Assembly: GCF_016495865.1 (NCBI RefSeq)
Contig: NZ_CP054706.1
Span: 992,001-1,056,000 of the forward strand
DNA length: 64,000 nucleotides
DNA from: Salicibibacter cibi
Lineage (GTDB): Bacteria > Bacillota > Bacilli > Bacillales > Marinococcaceae
Reading direction: 5' to 3'
In this document: positions 1-9,519 of the stretch, in pieces
Position numbering within the stretch: the first letter of the stretch is position 1
Layout of the letters: each line of letters starts with the position of its first letter
The notes under the pieces: model-generated
Seen by the model: the letters and a program-made list of their open reading frames with translations, nothing else
Told to the model about the DNA's origin: nothing
Databases searched by the model: none
Position numbers and translations under genes: made by a program

Positions 1-2
1 CC

Positions 3-1421
3 GTGTTTCCTGAAGTCAAAGGCATAAATGAAGAATGCGGACTATTTGCGATTTGGGGGCATTCGGAAGCGGCGCAACTGACGTATTACGGCCTGCACAG
101 TTTGCAGCATCGCGGGCAGGAAGGGGCCGGCATCGTCACGAGTGACGGAGAGGAACTTCACATTCATAAAAACACGGGCCTATTGACCGAAGCCTTTCAA
201 GCAGGTGATTTGGATCGTCTTCCGGGTCGCCAAGCACTGGGACATGTGCGCTATGCCACCGCCGGCACTAGCGGGTATGAAAATGTTCAGCCGCTTCATT
301 TTAAATCCGAAGATGGAAGTCTCGCCATGGCTCATAACGGCAATCTCGTCAATTATCAAGGATTAAAAAGTGAGCTCGAACGGAGCGGAAGCATTTTTCA
401 AACGACGACCGATACGGAAATTTTAGCTCACTTGATGAAACGCCACCGTTCCGATGAACTCCGAAATCAACTCAAAGAGGCGCTTCCACAGTTAATCGGC
501 GCTTATTCATTTGCTGTGATGACCGAAGAGGAGCTCATTGTCGCGCTCGATCCCCACGGGCTGCGTCCGTTATCTCTTGGACAACTGGGAGACGCGTACG
601 TCGTCGCGTCAGAAACTTGCGCGTTTGATCTTATTGGGGCCGATTATGTTCGTGATGTCGAACCGGGTGAAATGCTCGTTTTTAACCGCGACGGCATGTT
701 CTCCGAACGATTTACGGAGGCAAAAGAACGAGCGCTTTGCAGCATGGAATACGTGTATCTTGCCAGACCCGATTCCAACCTTGAACAAATTAACGTGCAT
801 ACCGCGAGAAAACAATTGGGAAAACAACTCGCCCGTGAAGCGGATGTGGAAGCGGATGTCGTCACCGGTGTGCCGGACTCTTCGATATCAGCCGCGATCG
901 GTTTCGCCGAACAAACAAACATCCCTTATGAACTCGGCTTAATAAAAAATCGTTACGTCGGCCGCACGTTTATTCAACCGTCGCAAGCGTTGCGGGAACA
1001 AGGCGTGAAAATGAAGCTTTCCGCCGTGCGCGGAGTCGTGGAAGGAAAACGGGTCGTGATGGTTGATGATTCCATCGTGCGCGGGACGACGAGCCAACGA
1101 ATCGTGAAGTTGTTGAAAGACGCAGGCGCAAAGGAAGTGCACGTTCGTATTAGCGCTCCGCCGATTATACGTCCGTGTTTTTATGGCATAGATACGTCAA
1201 CAACCGATGAATTAATTGCTGCTAATTACACGACGGAGGAAATGCGCGAGAAAATGGGCGCGGATTCCTTGCGCTTCCTATCGATCGACGGCTTGAAGAC
1301 GGGCATTGGCCGGGATGATTCGCAGCCTAATTGCGGGCAGTGCCTAGGTTGCTATACAGGCCAATATCCAACGGCGATCCCAAATGGAAAAAAAGAACTT
1401 GTCGGATCGGGAAAAAGATAG
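3..1421 (+). CDS. purF: Amidophosphoribosyltransferase (PurF)
   Basis: First committed step of purine synthesis: PRPP plus glutamine gives 5-phosphoribosylamine in the cytoplasm. The GTG start leaves an 11-residue propeptide before Cys12, the N-terminal nucleophile freed by self-processing in the Bacillus-type enzyme. LQHRGQEGAG lies near residues 34-43 in the glutaminase domain. The PRPP loop VMVDDSIVRGTTS is near 351-363. Cys246, Cys392, Cys444 and Cys447 fit the four ligands of the [4Fe-4S] cluster of Bacillus-type PurF. The 472-residue length is normal, so the gene is probably complete although it starts at the window edge. It opens a tight purF-M-N-H-D run, 12 bp before purM. Confidence 0.97.
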   Translation: MFPEVKGINEECGLFAIWGHSEAAQLTYYGLHSLQHRGQEGAGIVTSDGEELHIHKNTGLLTEAFQAGDLDRLPGRQALGHVRYATAGTSGYENVQPLHFKSEDGSLAMAHNGNLVNYQGLKSELERSGSIFQTTTDTEILAHLMKRHRSDELRNQLKEALPQLIGAYSFAVMTEEELIVALDPHGLRPLSLGQLGDAYVVASETCAFDLIGADYVRDVEPGEMLVFNRDGMFSERFTEAKERALCSMEYVYLARPDSNLEQINVHTARKQLGKQLAREADVEADVVTGVPDSSISAAIGFAEQTNIPYELGLIKNRYVGRTFIQPSQALREQGVKMKLSAVRGVVEGKRVVMVDDSIVRGTTSQRIVKLLKDAGAKEVHVRISAPPIIRPCFYGIDTSTTDELIAANYTTEEMREKMGADSLRFLSIDGLKTGIGRDDSQPNCGQCLGCYTGQYPTAIPNGKKELVGSGKR

Positions 1422-1433
1422 GGGGAAAACGAC

Positions 1434-2456
1434 GTGCGTGATGCATACAAAGAAGCAGGCGTAGATGTGGAGGCCGGTTATGAAGCTGTCTCTCGCATGA
1501 AAAAACACGTGGATCGGACGAAACGCCCCGGCGTACTTGGCGCGCTTGGCGGTTTTGGCGGAACGTTTGACCTTTCTTCTCTCGATTATAAACAGCCGGT
1601 GCTCGTTTCCGGAACCGATGGTGTTGGCACGAAACTGCTCCTTGCTATTGCTGCCGATCAACACGATACGATCGGTGAAGATGCCGTCGCCATGTGTGTC
1701 AATGATATCCTCGTTCAAGGTGCGGAACCGCTTTATTTTCTTGATTATATCGCTGCCGGCCAGACCGACCCTGCACGCATGGAAGCGATCGTCAAGGGCA
1801 TTAGCAATGGTTGCCAACTAGCGGGGTGCGCCTTGATCGGTGGGGAAACGGCGGAGATGCCGGGGATGTATGGCGAAGATGACTATGACGTGGCCGGCTT
1901 TGTCGTCGGAGCTGTGGAGAAGGATGCGCTCATCACGGGGAATGAAGTGCGGGCGGGAGATCGCTTGCTCGGATTGTCATCTTCAGGTGTGCACAGCAAC
2001 GGGTTTTCCCTCGTTCGGAAAATCATTAATGATCAAGGATTGGATTTGGAAAAAACATATGCGTCCATGGAGATGCCCCTCGGATCAACGTTGTTAGCGC
2101 CGACGAAGATTTACGCGCAGGAAATACGGAAATTGCTTTCGACACTTCCGGTTAGCGGAATGGCACATATTACCGGCGGCGGTCTTTTGGAGAACGTTCC
2201 GAGGCTGTTGCCGAATGGGCTTGGTGCACACATCGATCCCGCCCGTTGGGAAAAAGCGCCCATTTTTCCTTTTTTACAGCGGGAAGGACAATTGAGTGAT
2301 CGGGACATGTACGGGACCTTCAACATGGGCATTGGCTATGTCATCGCGGTTCGACCGGAACGGGAACAGGAAGCGCTTGAGGTTCTCGGCAATGCGTATG
2401 CGATCGGTACGGTGAATCGGACCGGAACATTGAGCCTTGAAGGGGTGTCGGTATGA
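1434..2456 (+). CDS. purM: Phosphoribosylformylglycinamidine cyclo-ligase (PurM, AIR synthetase)
   Basis: ATP-dependent closure of FGAM to aminoimidazole ribotide. The 340-residue protein has the PurM hallmarks [14 protein letters not shown] near residue 60 and [11 protein letters not shown] near residue 137, typical of the dimeric ATP-binding AIRS fold. A GTG start follows the ribosome site GGGGGAAA 12 bp after purF. The stop overlaps the purN start by 4 bp (ATGA), indicating translational coupling. Confidence 0.97.
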   Translation: MRDAYKEAGVDVEAGYEAVSRMKKHVDRTKRPGVLGALGGFGGTFDLSSLDYKQPVLVSGTDGVGTKLLLAIAADQHDTIGEDAVAMCVNDILVQGAEPLYFLDYIAAGQTDPARMEAIVKGISNGCQLAGCALIGGETAEMPGMYGEDDYDVAGFVVGAVEKDALITGNEVRAGDRLLGLSSSGVHSNGFSLVRKIINDQGLDLEKTYASMEMPLGSTLLAPTKIYAQEIRKLLSTLPVSGMAHITGGGLLENVPRLLPNGLGAHIDPARWEKAPIFPFLQREGQLSDRDMYGTFNMGIGYVIAVRPEREQEALEVLGNAYAIGTVNRTGTLSLEGVSV

Positions 2457-3022
2457 GGATCGCCCTATTTGCCTCGGGGACGGGAAGCAACGTGGAATCA
2501 ATTCTAAAAGCGATCCGGGAGCAGAAAATCGATGCAGTCCCTGTGTTCGTGTTTAGCGACCGTCCGGACGCGTCCGTGTTGGAAAAAGCGAAGCGTTATG
2601 AAGTGCTTACACATACGTTTCAGCCCCGGGATTTTGACAGCAAGCAGCAATATGAAGAGTCGTTGCTGCAGCTTCTGGAAAAAAACGATGTGCAATGGGT
2701 TATTTTGGCCGGCTATATGCGCCTCTTGGGAGCAACGATCGTCGAGCCTTACGCCCATCAAATCGTAAATATTCACCCGTCCCTGTTGCCGGCGTATCCG
2801 GGACTCGATGCGGTCGGACAAGCATTGGATGCAGGGGCGAAAGAAACTGGTGTAACGATTCATTACGTAGATGCTGGCATGGACACGGGAACGGTCATTC
2901 GACAGAAAACCGTGTCAATCACAACGGATGATACGAAAAAATCATTGGGAGAAAAAATAAAACAGGCCGAACATCAATTATATCCGGAAACGTTGCAACA
3001 ATTGTTCAGGAAGGGGTTCTAG
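2453..3022 (+). CDS. purN: Phosphoribosylglycinamide formyltransferase (PurN)
   Basis: Transfers formyl from 10-formyl-tetrahydrofolate to GAR. The sequence begins with the phosphate-binding ASGTGSN loop. [12 protein letters not shown] carries Asn106 and His108, and [10 protein letters not shown] carries Asp140; these form the known Asn-His-Asp catalytic set. Length of 189 residues is typical. It overlaps purM by 4 bp and abuts purH with no gap, so all three are co-translated. Confidence 0.97.
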   Translation: MRIALFASGTGSNVESILKAIREQKIDAVPVFVFSDRPDASVLEKAKRYEVLTHTFQPRDFDSKQQYEESLLQLLEKNDVQWVILAGYMRLLGATIVEPYAHQIVNIHPSLLPAYPGLDAVGQALDAGAKETGVTIHYVDAGMDTGTVIRQKTVSITTDDTKKSLGEKIKQAEHQLYPETLQQLFRKGF

Positions 3023-4552
3023 ATGAAACGGCGGGCTTTGATAAGTGTCAGTGATAAAAGCGGAATATCCGACTTTGCAAAAGGACTAATAGAAATGGAT
3101 TTTGAGATTGTTTCGACGGGTGGGACTCAACGTGCGCTGGAAGAGGCAGGTGTACGGGTTATCGGCATTTCCGAAGTGACGAACTTCCCGGAAATTTTGG
3201 ACGGACGGGTGAAGACGTTGCATCCGGCGATTCACGGCGGCCTGCTGGCTGACCGGGCGAAGGAAGCACATCGCGAAGCATTGCAAGCACAAGCGATTAA
3301 CCCGATTGATCTCGTTGTCGTGAACCTCTATCCCTTTAAAGAAACGATCAGTAAAAAGGGCGTGGAGGACGCGGACGCGATTGAAAATATTGATATCGGC
3401 GGTCCGGCCATGTTGCGGGCGGCCGCAAAAAACCATGCCCATGTAGCGGTCGTGACGGATCCCGATGACTACACCCGGGTGTTGGAAGAAGCCCGTGGCA
3501 GCGGCATCCGTTTTGATACCCGCAGGCATTTGGCGGCTAAAGCCTTCCGGCATACCGCGGCGTATGATGCATTAGTCGCCGATTATATGACGGAAGAAGC
3601 GTTTCCGGAAACGATGACGCTTACGTACGAGAAAAAACAGGCATTGCGTTACGGAGAAAACCCTCATCAAGGCGCTTCGTTTTATCAACATCCGTTGCCG
3701 ATGGCTTCATCGATGGCGGCTGCCGAGCAGTTGCACGGAAAGGAACTTTCCTACAACAATATCAATGATGTGAATGCCGCGTTCGCTCTTATTTCCGAAT
3801 TCAGCGATACGAAGGCAGCAGTCGCAGTAAAGCATACGAACCCGTGCGGGGTAGGGATTGCCGATACGTTGCCGTCCGCTTTCGAAGAGGCTTATGCCGC
3901 CGACCCTGTCTCTATTTTCGGAGGGATTGTCGCTGTTAATGACACGGTGGACGCCGATACGGCAGAGCAGTTGGCGAAGATATTTCTGGAAGTCGTTATT
4001 GCGCCGGATTTTAGCGATAAAGCGCTTGCAATCTTGCAAAAAAAGAAAAACATCCGTCTTTTGAAAGTGGACATGGCCGGAGACCGGAAAGGTTCCCATG
4101 TCCTGACGTCGGTGAGTGGCGGGGTGCTCGTGCAAGATGCAGATGTGAAAGAGCTCGCGGATGCAGATGTAAACGTGGCGACGAAACGAACGCCCACATC
4201 TGAAGAATGGCGTAGCCTGGAATTTGCATGGCGCGTTGTGAAACATGTGAAATCCAATGCCATTGTGTTAACGAAAGGCAACCGCACCGTCGGTGTGGGA
4301 GCAGGACAGATGAATCGGGTAGGCGCCGCGGAAATTGCGATTGCGCAAGCCGAATCCGAGACGCAAGGAAGTGCGCTTGCTTCCGATGCATTTTTTCCCA
4401 TGAAAGATACGGTGGAAGCCGCGGTGAAAGCAGGCGTAACGGCGGTTATTCAACCCGGCGGCTCCAAGCGAGACCAAGAATCGATCGACGTCGCCGATGA
4501 AGCAGGGATCACGATGGTGTTCACCGGCATGCGGCATTTCAGACACGCCTGA
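3023..4552 (+). CDS. purH: Bifunctional AICAR formyltransferase / IMP cyclohydrolase (PurH)
   Basis: Catalyses the last two steps to IMP. The N-terminal MGS-like cyclohydrolase domain starts with ALISVSDKSGI. The C-terminal transformylase domain has RYGENPHQ near residue 210 and the catalytic KHTNPCGVG near residue 272. The protein has 509 residues, within the family range. The ATG directly follows the purN stop and a GGAAGGGG ribosome site lies inside purN. Confidence 0.97.
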   Translation: MKRRALISVSDKSGISDFAKGLIEMDFEIVSTGGTQRALEEAGVRVIGISEVTNFPEILDGRVKTLHPAIHGGLLADRAKEAHREALQAQAINPIDLVVVNLYPFKETISKKGVEDADAIENIDIGGPAMLRAAAKNHAHVAVVTDPDDYTRVLEEARGSGIRFDTRRHLAAKAFRHTAAYDALVADYMTEEAFPETMTLTYEKKQALRYGENPHQGASFYQHPLPMASSMAAAEQLHGKELSYNNINDVNAAFALISEFSDTKAAVAVKHTNPCGVGIADTLPSAFEEAYAADPVSIFGGIVAVNDTVDADTAEQLAKIFLEVVIAPDFSDKALAILQKKKNIRLLKVDMAGDRKGSHVLTSVSGGVLVQDADVKELADADVNVATKRTPTSEEWRSLEFAWRVVKHVKSNAIVLTKGNRTVGVGAGQMNRVGAAEIAIAQAESETQGSALASDAFFPMKDTVEAAVKAGVTAVIQPGGSKRDQESIDVADEAGITMVFTGMRHFRHA

Positions 4553-4567
4553 GGGGGAAACGATAAG

Positions 4568-5830
4568 ATGAACGTTTTAGTCGTTGGCAGCGGTGGCCGC
4601 GAGCATGTGCTTGCTTGGAAATTAAGTGACAGTCCGAATGTGGAGTGTGTATATGTTGCACCGGGAAATCCGGGAATGGAGCATGTGGCTGAGCGGCTGC
4701 CCATCGATGCCACAGATGGAGAAGCCTTGGTGGAAGCTGCGAAAAAACACGAGGCGGAACTGACCGTCATCGGCCCGGAAGCGGCGTTGCTTGCGGGTGT
4801 TGCCGATGTTTTCGAACGGGAAGGGTTAAATGTATTCGGACCAAAAAAGGATGCCGCCCGCATCGAAGGGAGTAAATCCTTCGCAAAAGATATAATGAAA
4901 AGGTACGGCATCCCTACGGCAGGATATGCAGTATTTAGCGATTATGAAGAGGCACGTGCCTATGTGGCAGACAAAGGAGCGCCGATCGTTGTCAAAGCGG
5001 ATGGCTTGGCGGCCGGGAAAGGGGTGACGGTCGCCATGACGATGCAGGAAGCATTTGATGCGTTGGCAGATGTTTTATTGGACGATGCTTTCGGGTCAGG
5101 TGCGAAAGTTGTGCTCGAGGAATATTTGCAAGGAGAAGAGATTTCTTTGATGGCGCTTGTAAATGGGGACACGGTCGTACCGCTCGCGGAATCCCAGGAT
5201 CACAAACGTGTTTATGATAATGACCGGGGACCGAATACCGGAGGGATGGGCGCCTATTCCCCCGTTTCTCACGTCAGGGCGGACATGGTTGCAGAAGCAG
5301 TCGATTCGATTCTTCAACCGGCGGCAGCGGCGATGGTGACGGAAGGTGTCCCGTTTACGGGCGTATTGTACGCCGGTTTAATGGTAACCGAAGACGGGCC
5401 GAAAGTGATTGAGTTTAACGCCCGTTTCGGTGATCCGGAAGCCCAGGTAATTTTGCCGCGCCTGGACAATGACTTGGCCGAATTGCTTTTGGAAGTACTC
5501 GACGACCGCATGCCTATGCTTTCCTGGAAACCGCAAGTGTTGGTCGGGGTGGTAGGGGCTGCAGTTGGATATCCCGGACCTTACCAAAAAGGACTGGAAG
5601 TGCCGGGCAACCTCTCGTTCGACCCGGAAGACAGCCTGATGTTTTACGCCGGGGTTGATGGCGATGTGAAGCAGCTGCACAGCAACGGCGGCCGTGTGTT
5701 TTTACTAGCCTCATACGGAGATACGGTCGCGAAAGCACAAAAGCGTGTGTATAAAAAGATGAATACTTTGAATCTTGAAGGCTACCATTATCGCAACGAT
5801 ATTGGCAACCGTGGGATTGAAAAAGAATAG
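4568..5830 (+). CDS. purD: Phosphoribosylamine-glycine ligase (PurD)
   Basis: ATP-grasp enzyme joining phosphoribosylamine and glycine to GAR. GSGGREHVLAWKL opens the protein, and GDPEAQVILPRL near residue 288 is the metal/ATP segment of the ATP-grasp domain. The 420-residue length is normal. A GAGGGGGAAA ribosome site lies in the 15-bp gap after purH. It is the last gene of the purine operon and is followed by a palindromic terminator. Confidence 0.97.
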   Translation: MNVLVVGSGGREHVLAWKLSDSPNVECVYVAPGNPGMEHVAERLPIDATDGEALVEAAKKHEAELTVIGPEAALLAGVADVFEREGLNVFGPKKDAARIEGSKSFAKDIMKRYGIPTAGYAVFSDYEEARAYVADKGAPIVVKADGLAAGKGVTVAMTMQEAFDALADVLLDDAFGSGAKVVLEEYLQGEEISLMALVNGDTVVPLAESQDHKRVYDNDRGPNTGGMGAYSPVSHVRADMVAEAVDSILQPAAAAMVTEGVPFTGVLYAGLMVTEDGPKVIEFNARFGDPEAQVILPRLDNDLAELLLEVLDDRMPMLSWKPQVLVGVVGAAVGYPGPYQKGLEVPGNLSFDPEDSLMFYAGVDGDVKQLHSNGGRVFLLASYGDTVAKAQKRVYKKMNTLNLEGYHYRNDIGNRGIEKE

Positions 5831-5863
5831 CGTTCCATAAACAACGAAATGACCATTTTCAGC

Positions 5864-5891
5864 AACCGCATTTTCCATGGAAAATGCGGTT
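5864..5891. terminator. Bidirectional terminator between purD and the ABC-F gene
   Basis: A perfect palindrome, AACCGCATTTTCC with its complement, meets at a central CATG. It sits between convergent purD (plus) and the ABC-F gene (minus) and can serve both. No long T-run follows on either side. Confidence 0.7.
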
Positions 5892-5930
5892 TAAAAGTCT
5901 ATTTCGTTTTGGGGAGATAATTTTCCTAAC

Positions 5931-7526
5931 TCAATGCTGTAATCGTTCATTTATTTCTTTTTTTTGACGGAGCAACTGTTGGAATTCTGCTTCTAACGCG
6001 TCCGTTGGCGTGATACTTAGACGGCTTAATACGTCGGAAATTCTGGTTTCTACCTTAAGCAATTCGTCTTGCAGTGGGTCGTGATTTTTCTGCGGCGTCG
6101 TTTGCATATAATCATTATAGGAGCCGTCAAACGTATGGATTGCCGTGTTGTTGATAGCGAAAATTCTTGTTGCTACGTTTTGCAAGAAATGTCGGTCATG
6201 AGATACAAAAAGGACGGTTCCCGAGTAATCGACGAGTAAAGATTCGAGCGCTTCCATGGCGTCGATGTCCAAATAATTGGTAGGTTCGTCAAGGACCAAT
6301 GTGTTCGCATTACTCACAAATAACTTGGCGAAAGCAACCTTTACGCGTTCTCCTCCGCTTAAGACATGAACAGGTTTAAAGACATCGTCCTGTAAAAAGC
6401 TTAGGCGGGCCAATACCGTGCGGATCAGCGATTCGTCATGCGGCGAGGTAGAGCTTACGTTCTCCAGTATGGAAATGTCTGTTTCCAAGACATCCAATGT
6501 TTGGCTGAAATAGCCAAAAGAAACAGATGGCGAGACTTGAATGGAAGGATGCCCATCCATCATCATCCGAAGGAAAGTGGTTTTCCCACTGCCGTTTGGA
6601 CCAATCACGGCAATTTTATCGGCCCCAATCACGGAGAAATTAAAAGCCTTCCATAAAAGGTGGTCTCCTACGGTTCCGGTCACTTGTTCGCCGCGTATGA
6701 TCGTGCGATTACGAAGAGATTCTTCGTGGGTTGTTTGCATCTTGATGGGAGGCAGCTCTTTTATTTTTTCCACTTTATCCAGTTGGTCAATCCGTGATTG
6801 AATGGAGGTTACGCCTTGGTTTAATTTCTTTTGCTTTTTGGCAAAATAGGGTTTTGCGCCGGTGATTTTCGCCTCCGATTTCGAGACGTTTTTAGGTTTT
6901 TTAGTGGCACGTTGGGCTTTCTGTTCTTTTTGTTGCATCGCTTCTTCCAATTGTTTTTTCTTCTGCGCGTATTTTTCGTATTCTTTTTCGTGATGCTGAC
7001 GCGCTTCTTTTTTTTGCTGGGCGTAATCCGAATAATTTCCGGTAAATTCACGAATCTGTCCATCTTCGATTTCCCATATTTTTGTGCAAAGCGCATCCAT
7101 GAAAGCACGGTCGTGGGAGACCAATACCAACGCTTCCTGGCGCCGTTGCAATTGTTTCTCCAGTTTTTCCATGTGCGCTGTATCAAGGTGTGTCGTGGGT
7201 TCATCAGCTAATAGCAGTTCAGGCGCTTGAGCGAGTGTTTGATTAATGACGGCCTGAGAAATTTCACCGCCGCTTTTTTGTTCCATCCGCGGCTTAATCT
7301 GTGGAAGCAGGGCGACGGAGGCATTTTTCGTTATCGTTCCGGAAGCAGGTGGAATTTCTCCGTTAATCACCTGCAACAAAGACGTTTTTCCCGAACCGTT
7401 GCGACCGATTAAGCCGATCCGGTCTCCTTGGTGGATGGTTAAATCATTGATATGGAATAACGTTCGATCTTTTACGTTAAAATGGACGTTTTGTAATTGA
7501 ACCAATGCCAAGTCGATCATCTCCAT
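5931..7526 (-). CDS. ABC-F ribosome-protection ATPase (VmlR/Vga/Msr type)
   Basis: A soluble, duplicated ABC protein with no membrane segments. Walker A motifs GRNGSGKTS (near residue 42) and GPNGSGKTT (near 311) pair with Walker B motifs LLADEPTTHLD and LVLDEPTNYLD. Between the domains lies a long charged linker rich in Lys, Glu and Gln, as in antibiotic-resistance ABC-F proteins that enter the ribosomal E site to displace drugs. The first domain is short between Walker A and its SGGE signature, as in VmlR/Vga/Msr. The C-terminal helix resembles the end of B. subtilis VmlR. Length is 531 residues. A long leader with an attenuator precedes it, which supports drug-inducible expression. Which drugs are covered (lincosamides, pleuromutilins, streptogramins A or macrolides) cannot be read from sequence. 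Confidence 0.88.
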   Translation of the reverse strand: MEMIDLALVQLQNVHFNVKDRTLFHINDLTIHQGDRIGLIGRNGSGKTSLLQVINGEIPPASGTITKNASVALLPQIKPRMEQKSGGEISQAVINQTLAQAPELLLADEPTTHLDTAHMEKLEKQLQRRQEALVLVSHDRAFMDALCTKIWEIEDGQIREFTGNYSDYAQQKKEARQHHEKEYEKYAQKKKQLEEAMQQKEQKAQRATKKPKNVSKSEAKITGAKPYFAKKQKKLNQGVTSIQSRIDQLDKVEKIKELPPIKMQTTHEESLRNRTIIRGEQVTGTVGDHLLWKAFNFSVIGADKIAVIGPNGSGKTTFLRMMMDGHPSIQVSPSVSFGYFSQTLDVLETDISILENVSSTSPHDESLIRTVLARLSFLQDDVFKPVHVLSGGERVKVAFAKLFVSNANTLVLDEPTNYLDIDAMEALESLLVDYSGTVLFVSHDRHFLQNVATRIFAINNTAIHTFDGSYNDYMQTTPQKNHDPLQDELLKVETRISDVLSRLSITPTDALEAEFQQLLRQKKEINERLQH

Positions 7527-7550
7527 TTCTTTTAAAGATGGAGACTATGA

Positions 7551-7640
7551 GAAAACTTGGCTTTTCGCCAAGCTTTTATGGCGAAAGCCTTCGCCCAACT
7601 TATGTAGGTAAGAAAGTTGATTTATACTTTCTTACCTACC
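7551..7640 (-). repeat. Hairpin-rich interspersed repeat, copy A
   Basis: One of four related copies (see 9421, 34551 and 23085). A 14-bp perfect stem, GTAGGTAAGAAAGT, is joined to a second hairpin around CTTGGCttttcGCCAAG. Here it lies between the attenuator and the ABC-F start codon, so it is transcribed as part of that leader. Confidence 0.8.
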
Positions 7641-7647
7641 AAAAATA

Positions 7648-7684
7648 GCCCCCTATTCATAGACAGACGTTCAGAATAGGAGGC
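7648..7684 (-). terminator. Attenuator terminator in the ABC-F leader
   Basis: On the minus strand GCCTCCTATTC pairs with GAATAGGGGGC (11 pairs, one G-T) around a 15-nt loop and is followed by TATTTTT. Its left arm shares CCTATTC with the antiterminator arm 7669-7680, so the two structures exclude each other. Confidence 0.8.
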
Positions 7685-7742
7685 CAAATAGCTATATAAA
7701 CCGCAGGCTACATAATAATAGCAGACCAACCCTATTCTGAAC
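7669..7742 (-). promoter_or_regulatory. Antiterminator stem of the ABC-F leader
   Basis: GTTCAGAATAGG (7731-7742) and CCTATTCTGAAC (7669-7680) form a perfect 12-bp inverted repeat in the minus-strand transcript. Formation of this stem uses the left arm of the terminator. A third strand next to the short upstream ORF, at 7807-7822 (CCTATT plus GAAC), can pair with AATAGG and GTTC of the first arm. That completes a four-segment attenuation switch. Confidence 0.75.
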
Positions 7743-7823
7743 GATGACGAAAAACATGCAAAATAAACCTTCCCATTGAAGGTCGATCATTACACTATGT
7801 TCGTCTGTTCCGCAAAAATAGGA

Positions 7824-7835
7824 TTAGTACTTCAT
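7824..7835 (-). CDS. Three-codon leader peptide (MKY) of the ABC-F gene
   Basis: ATG AAG TAC TAA lies about 30 nt downstream of the predicted transcription start, with AGGA close upstream and GAGGGTG 12 nt upstream. The stop codon is followed directly by the first pairing segment of the attenuator. A ribosome stalled here by a drug would cover that segment and favour the antiterminator. Very short leader ORFs are known from other ABC-F resistance genes. The function is inferred from position. Confidence 0.6.
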   Translation of the reverse strand: MKY

Positions 7836-7874
7836 CGTCCTACAGTTCACCCTCTTTTTTAAATGGTTACTCTT

Positions 7875-7904
7875 ATCATATATCTTATGGATAAGATAAG
7901 TCAA
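7875..7904 (-). promoter_or_regulatory. Sigma-A promoter of the ABC-F gene
   Basis: Minus-strand TTGACT, an 18-bp spacer, then TATGAT. It begins just past the end of the neighbouring transporter gene and directs a leader of about 340 nt. Confidence 0.75.
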
Positions 7905-7927
7905 CAGTGGCTAGAGGCTGCCTGGCG

Positions 7928-9337
7928 TCAAAGCATCCAAACAGCCACAATCGAAGCGACGACAATCCCGATCAATACGGGAATAAAATTTTGTCTTACG
8001 AGTTCAGCGGGTTTCACACCGGCGATTCCGGCATCTGCCGCAGCACCAAATGCCCAGGCAGCGAGTGTTCCGCCACCAACGAAGATCGTAATCACTTGCC
8101 CCAAGGAAGCGAGAATGGCAACATCAACCCCTGTTGCTTGCCCGAGTGCTGCCGATAGGCTTCCGACGAGCGGCAATCCCGAAAATCCGGATCCATCTAA
8201 ACCGGCAAGTATGGCGATCAGCCCAATGCCTACAACAAGCATGGCAGGACTGCCGTCAATATATTGCGCGAGTGATTCGCCGATGTCGAAGAGAAACCCC
8301 GGTGCTCCTTCTCCCAAGACGGCTTCCGCATGATCCGGATGACCCAGAAAGAAGAAACCGGCTAATGGAATAATTGGTGCGAAGATTTTCAGTGCAAAGA
8401 AAAAGCCTTCTTTCATATACTCTACAATGTTGCTCATTCCTTGAATTCCGCTTTTGGCAAACGTCGCAATCATCATGAGAAAGACAGCGGTTCCGCCAAG
8501 AAGGGCGGTTGCTTCTTGGCCTTGAATTGCTTCTTCCGGATGAAAGACGGCACGATACAGCATGAGACCGATAACCGTCAGCAACATGAGTGGGACGACC
8601 AGGGCCATCGTTTTCGAGGTTTTTGGACGCCCTCGATACGTATCCGTCGTCTTGAGATCGAGTGCTGTCTCATCCGCTTTCCATTTCCCTTTTTTCATCC
8701 CTCTTATAATCGTGAAAAACGCGATAGGAATCGCGACCAAACCGACCACGAAAGAAAATAATGCTGTATAGGGTAAAATTTCACCTATCCCCAACCCGGC
8801 GGCAGTAGCTGTTAAATTTCCTGCGCCTTGAACGACGAGATCGCCTGATAACGCCATCCCGTGTCCGAATAAGTTAACGGCGACTGCTGCCCCGATGGCG
8901 GGTAACCCGGATTTGACGGCAATGGGGATCAAAACTGTGCCGACGAGGGCAATTGCAGGCGTCGGCCAAAAGAATAACGAGGCGATGTACATCGTGATTC
9001 CAAGAACAAAAAAGGAAGTCGTTGGATTAAGCATCAACTTTTTCAGAGGGGAAAACATCAATTCAGCGGCACCGACCGCTCGCAACGCTTGCAACATCGC
9101 GACCATTAACGTAATAATCAACATGATGTCAAACAGCTCAATGCCTGCGTTCATAAAAGCTAGAAAGACAGCTTGCGCAGATGAAATCAAACGATCGATA
9201 ACGCCCAAGTCTGTATAGTAAAAGAAGGCAAGTAAAAACGTCCCGAGCACGACCGGAAAAACAACATTTTTTCTCCAAAGAATAAAAATAAACACCGTGA
9301 CAATGACAATAAGAAAAAATACGTGTGTGAAACCCAA
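7928..9337 (-). CDS. Multi-span carrier of the ion-transporter superfamily (GntP/CitMHS-like)
   Basis: A 469-residue integral membrane protein with about twelve hydrophobic segments and very few charges within them. Two half-repeats each have a Gly/Ala/Thr-rich loop, for example FFWPTPAIALVGT and FVGGGTLAAWAFGAAA, as expected for elevator-type organic anion or Na+-coupled carriers. I cannot assign a substrate. The start is TTG, selected because GAGGGGG lies 6-7 nt upstream. The upstream region holds a hairpin repeat, a strong terminator and a folded RNA segment, which suggests conditional transcription. The downstream neighbour is the ABC-F gene with its own promoter. Confidence 0.7.
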   Translation of the reverse strand: MGFTHVFFLIVIVTVFIFILWRKNVVFPVVLGTFLLAFFYYTDLGVIDRLISSAQAVFLAFMNAGIELFDIMLIITLMVAMLQALRAVGAAELMFSPLKKLMLNPTTSFFVLGITMYIASLFFWPTPAIALVGTVLIPIAVKSGLPAIGAAVAVNLFGHGMALSGDLVVQGAGNLTATAAGLGIGEILPYTALFSFVVGLVAIPIAFFTIIRGMKKGKWKADETALDLKTTDTYRGRPKTSKTMALVVPLMLLTVIGLMLYRAVFHPEEAIQGQEATALLGGTAVFLMMIATFAKSGIQGMSNIVEYMKEGFFFALKIFAPIIPLAGFFFLGHPDHAEAVLGEGAPGFLFDIGESLAQYIDGSPAMLVVGIGLIAILAGLDGSGFSGLPLVGSLSAALGQATGVDVAILASLGQVITIFVGGGTLAAWAFGAAADAGIAGVKPAELVRQNFIPVLIGIVVASIVAVWML

Positions 9338-9420
9338 TATAAACCCCCTCAGCAGACGAGTTCACCATTCCGCGTCTATACGATAATGTATGATTGAGGA
9401 GGTTGGGTATGTTACGGTCA

Positions 9421-9512
9421 TTAGAAAACTTGGCTTTTCGCCAAGCTTCTATGGCGAAAGCCTTAGTTGCACTTATGTAGGTAAGAAAGTTGATTTATAC
9501 TTTCTTACCTAC
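9421..9512 (-). repeat. Hairpin-rich interspersed repeat, copy B
   Basis: Full copy that begins TTAG and ends CTAA on the plus strand. It contains the GCTTTTCGCC hairpin and the GTAGGTAAGAAAGT stem. It lies in the leader of the minus-strand carrier gene, downstream of the terminator at 9520. Confidence 0.8.
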
Positions 9513-9519
9513 TAAAAAA

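Noticed and set aside
7863..9218. Long plus-strand frames opposite the carrier gene
   Set aside because: Mirror-image frames of a GC-biased membrane gene; no start signals and low-complexity Ala/Pro/Ser translations.
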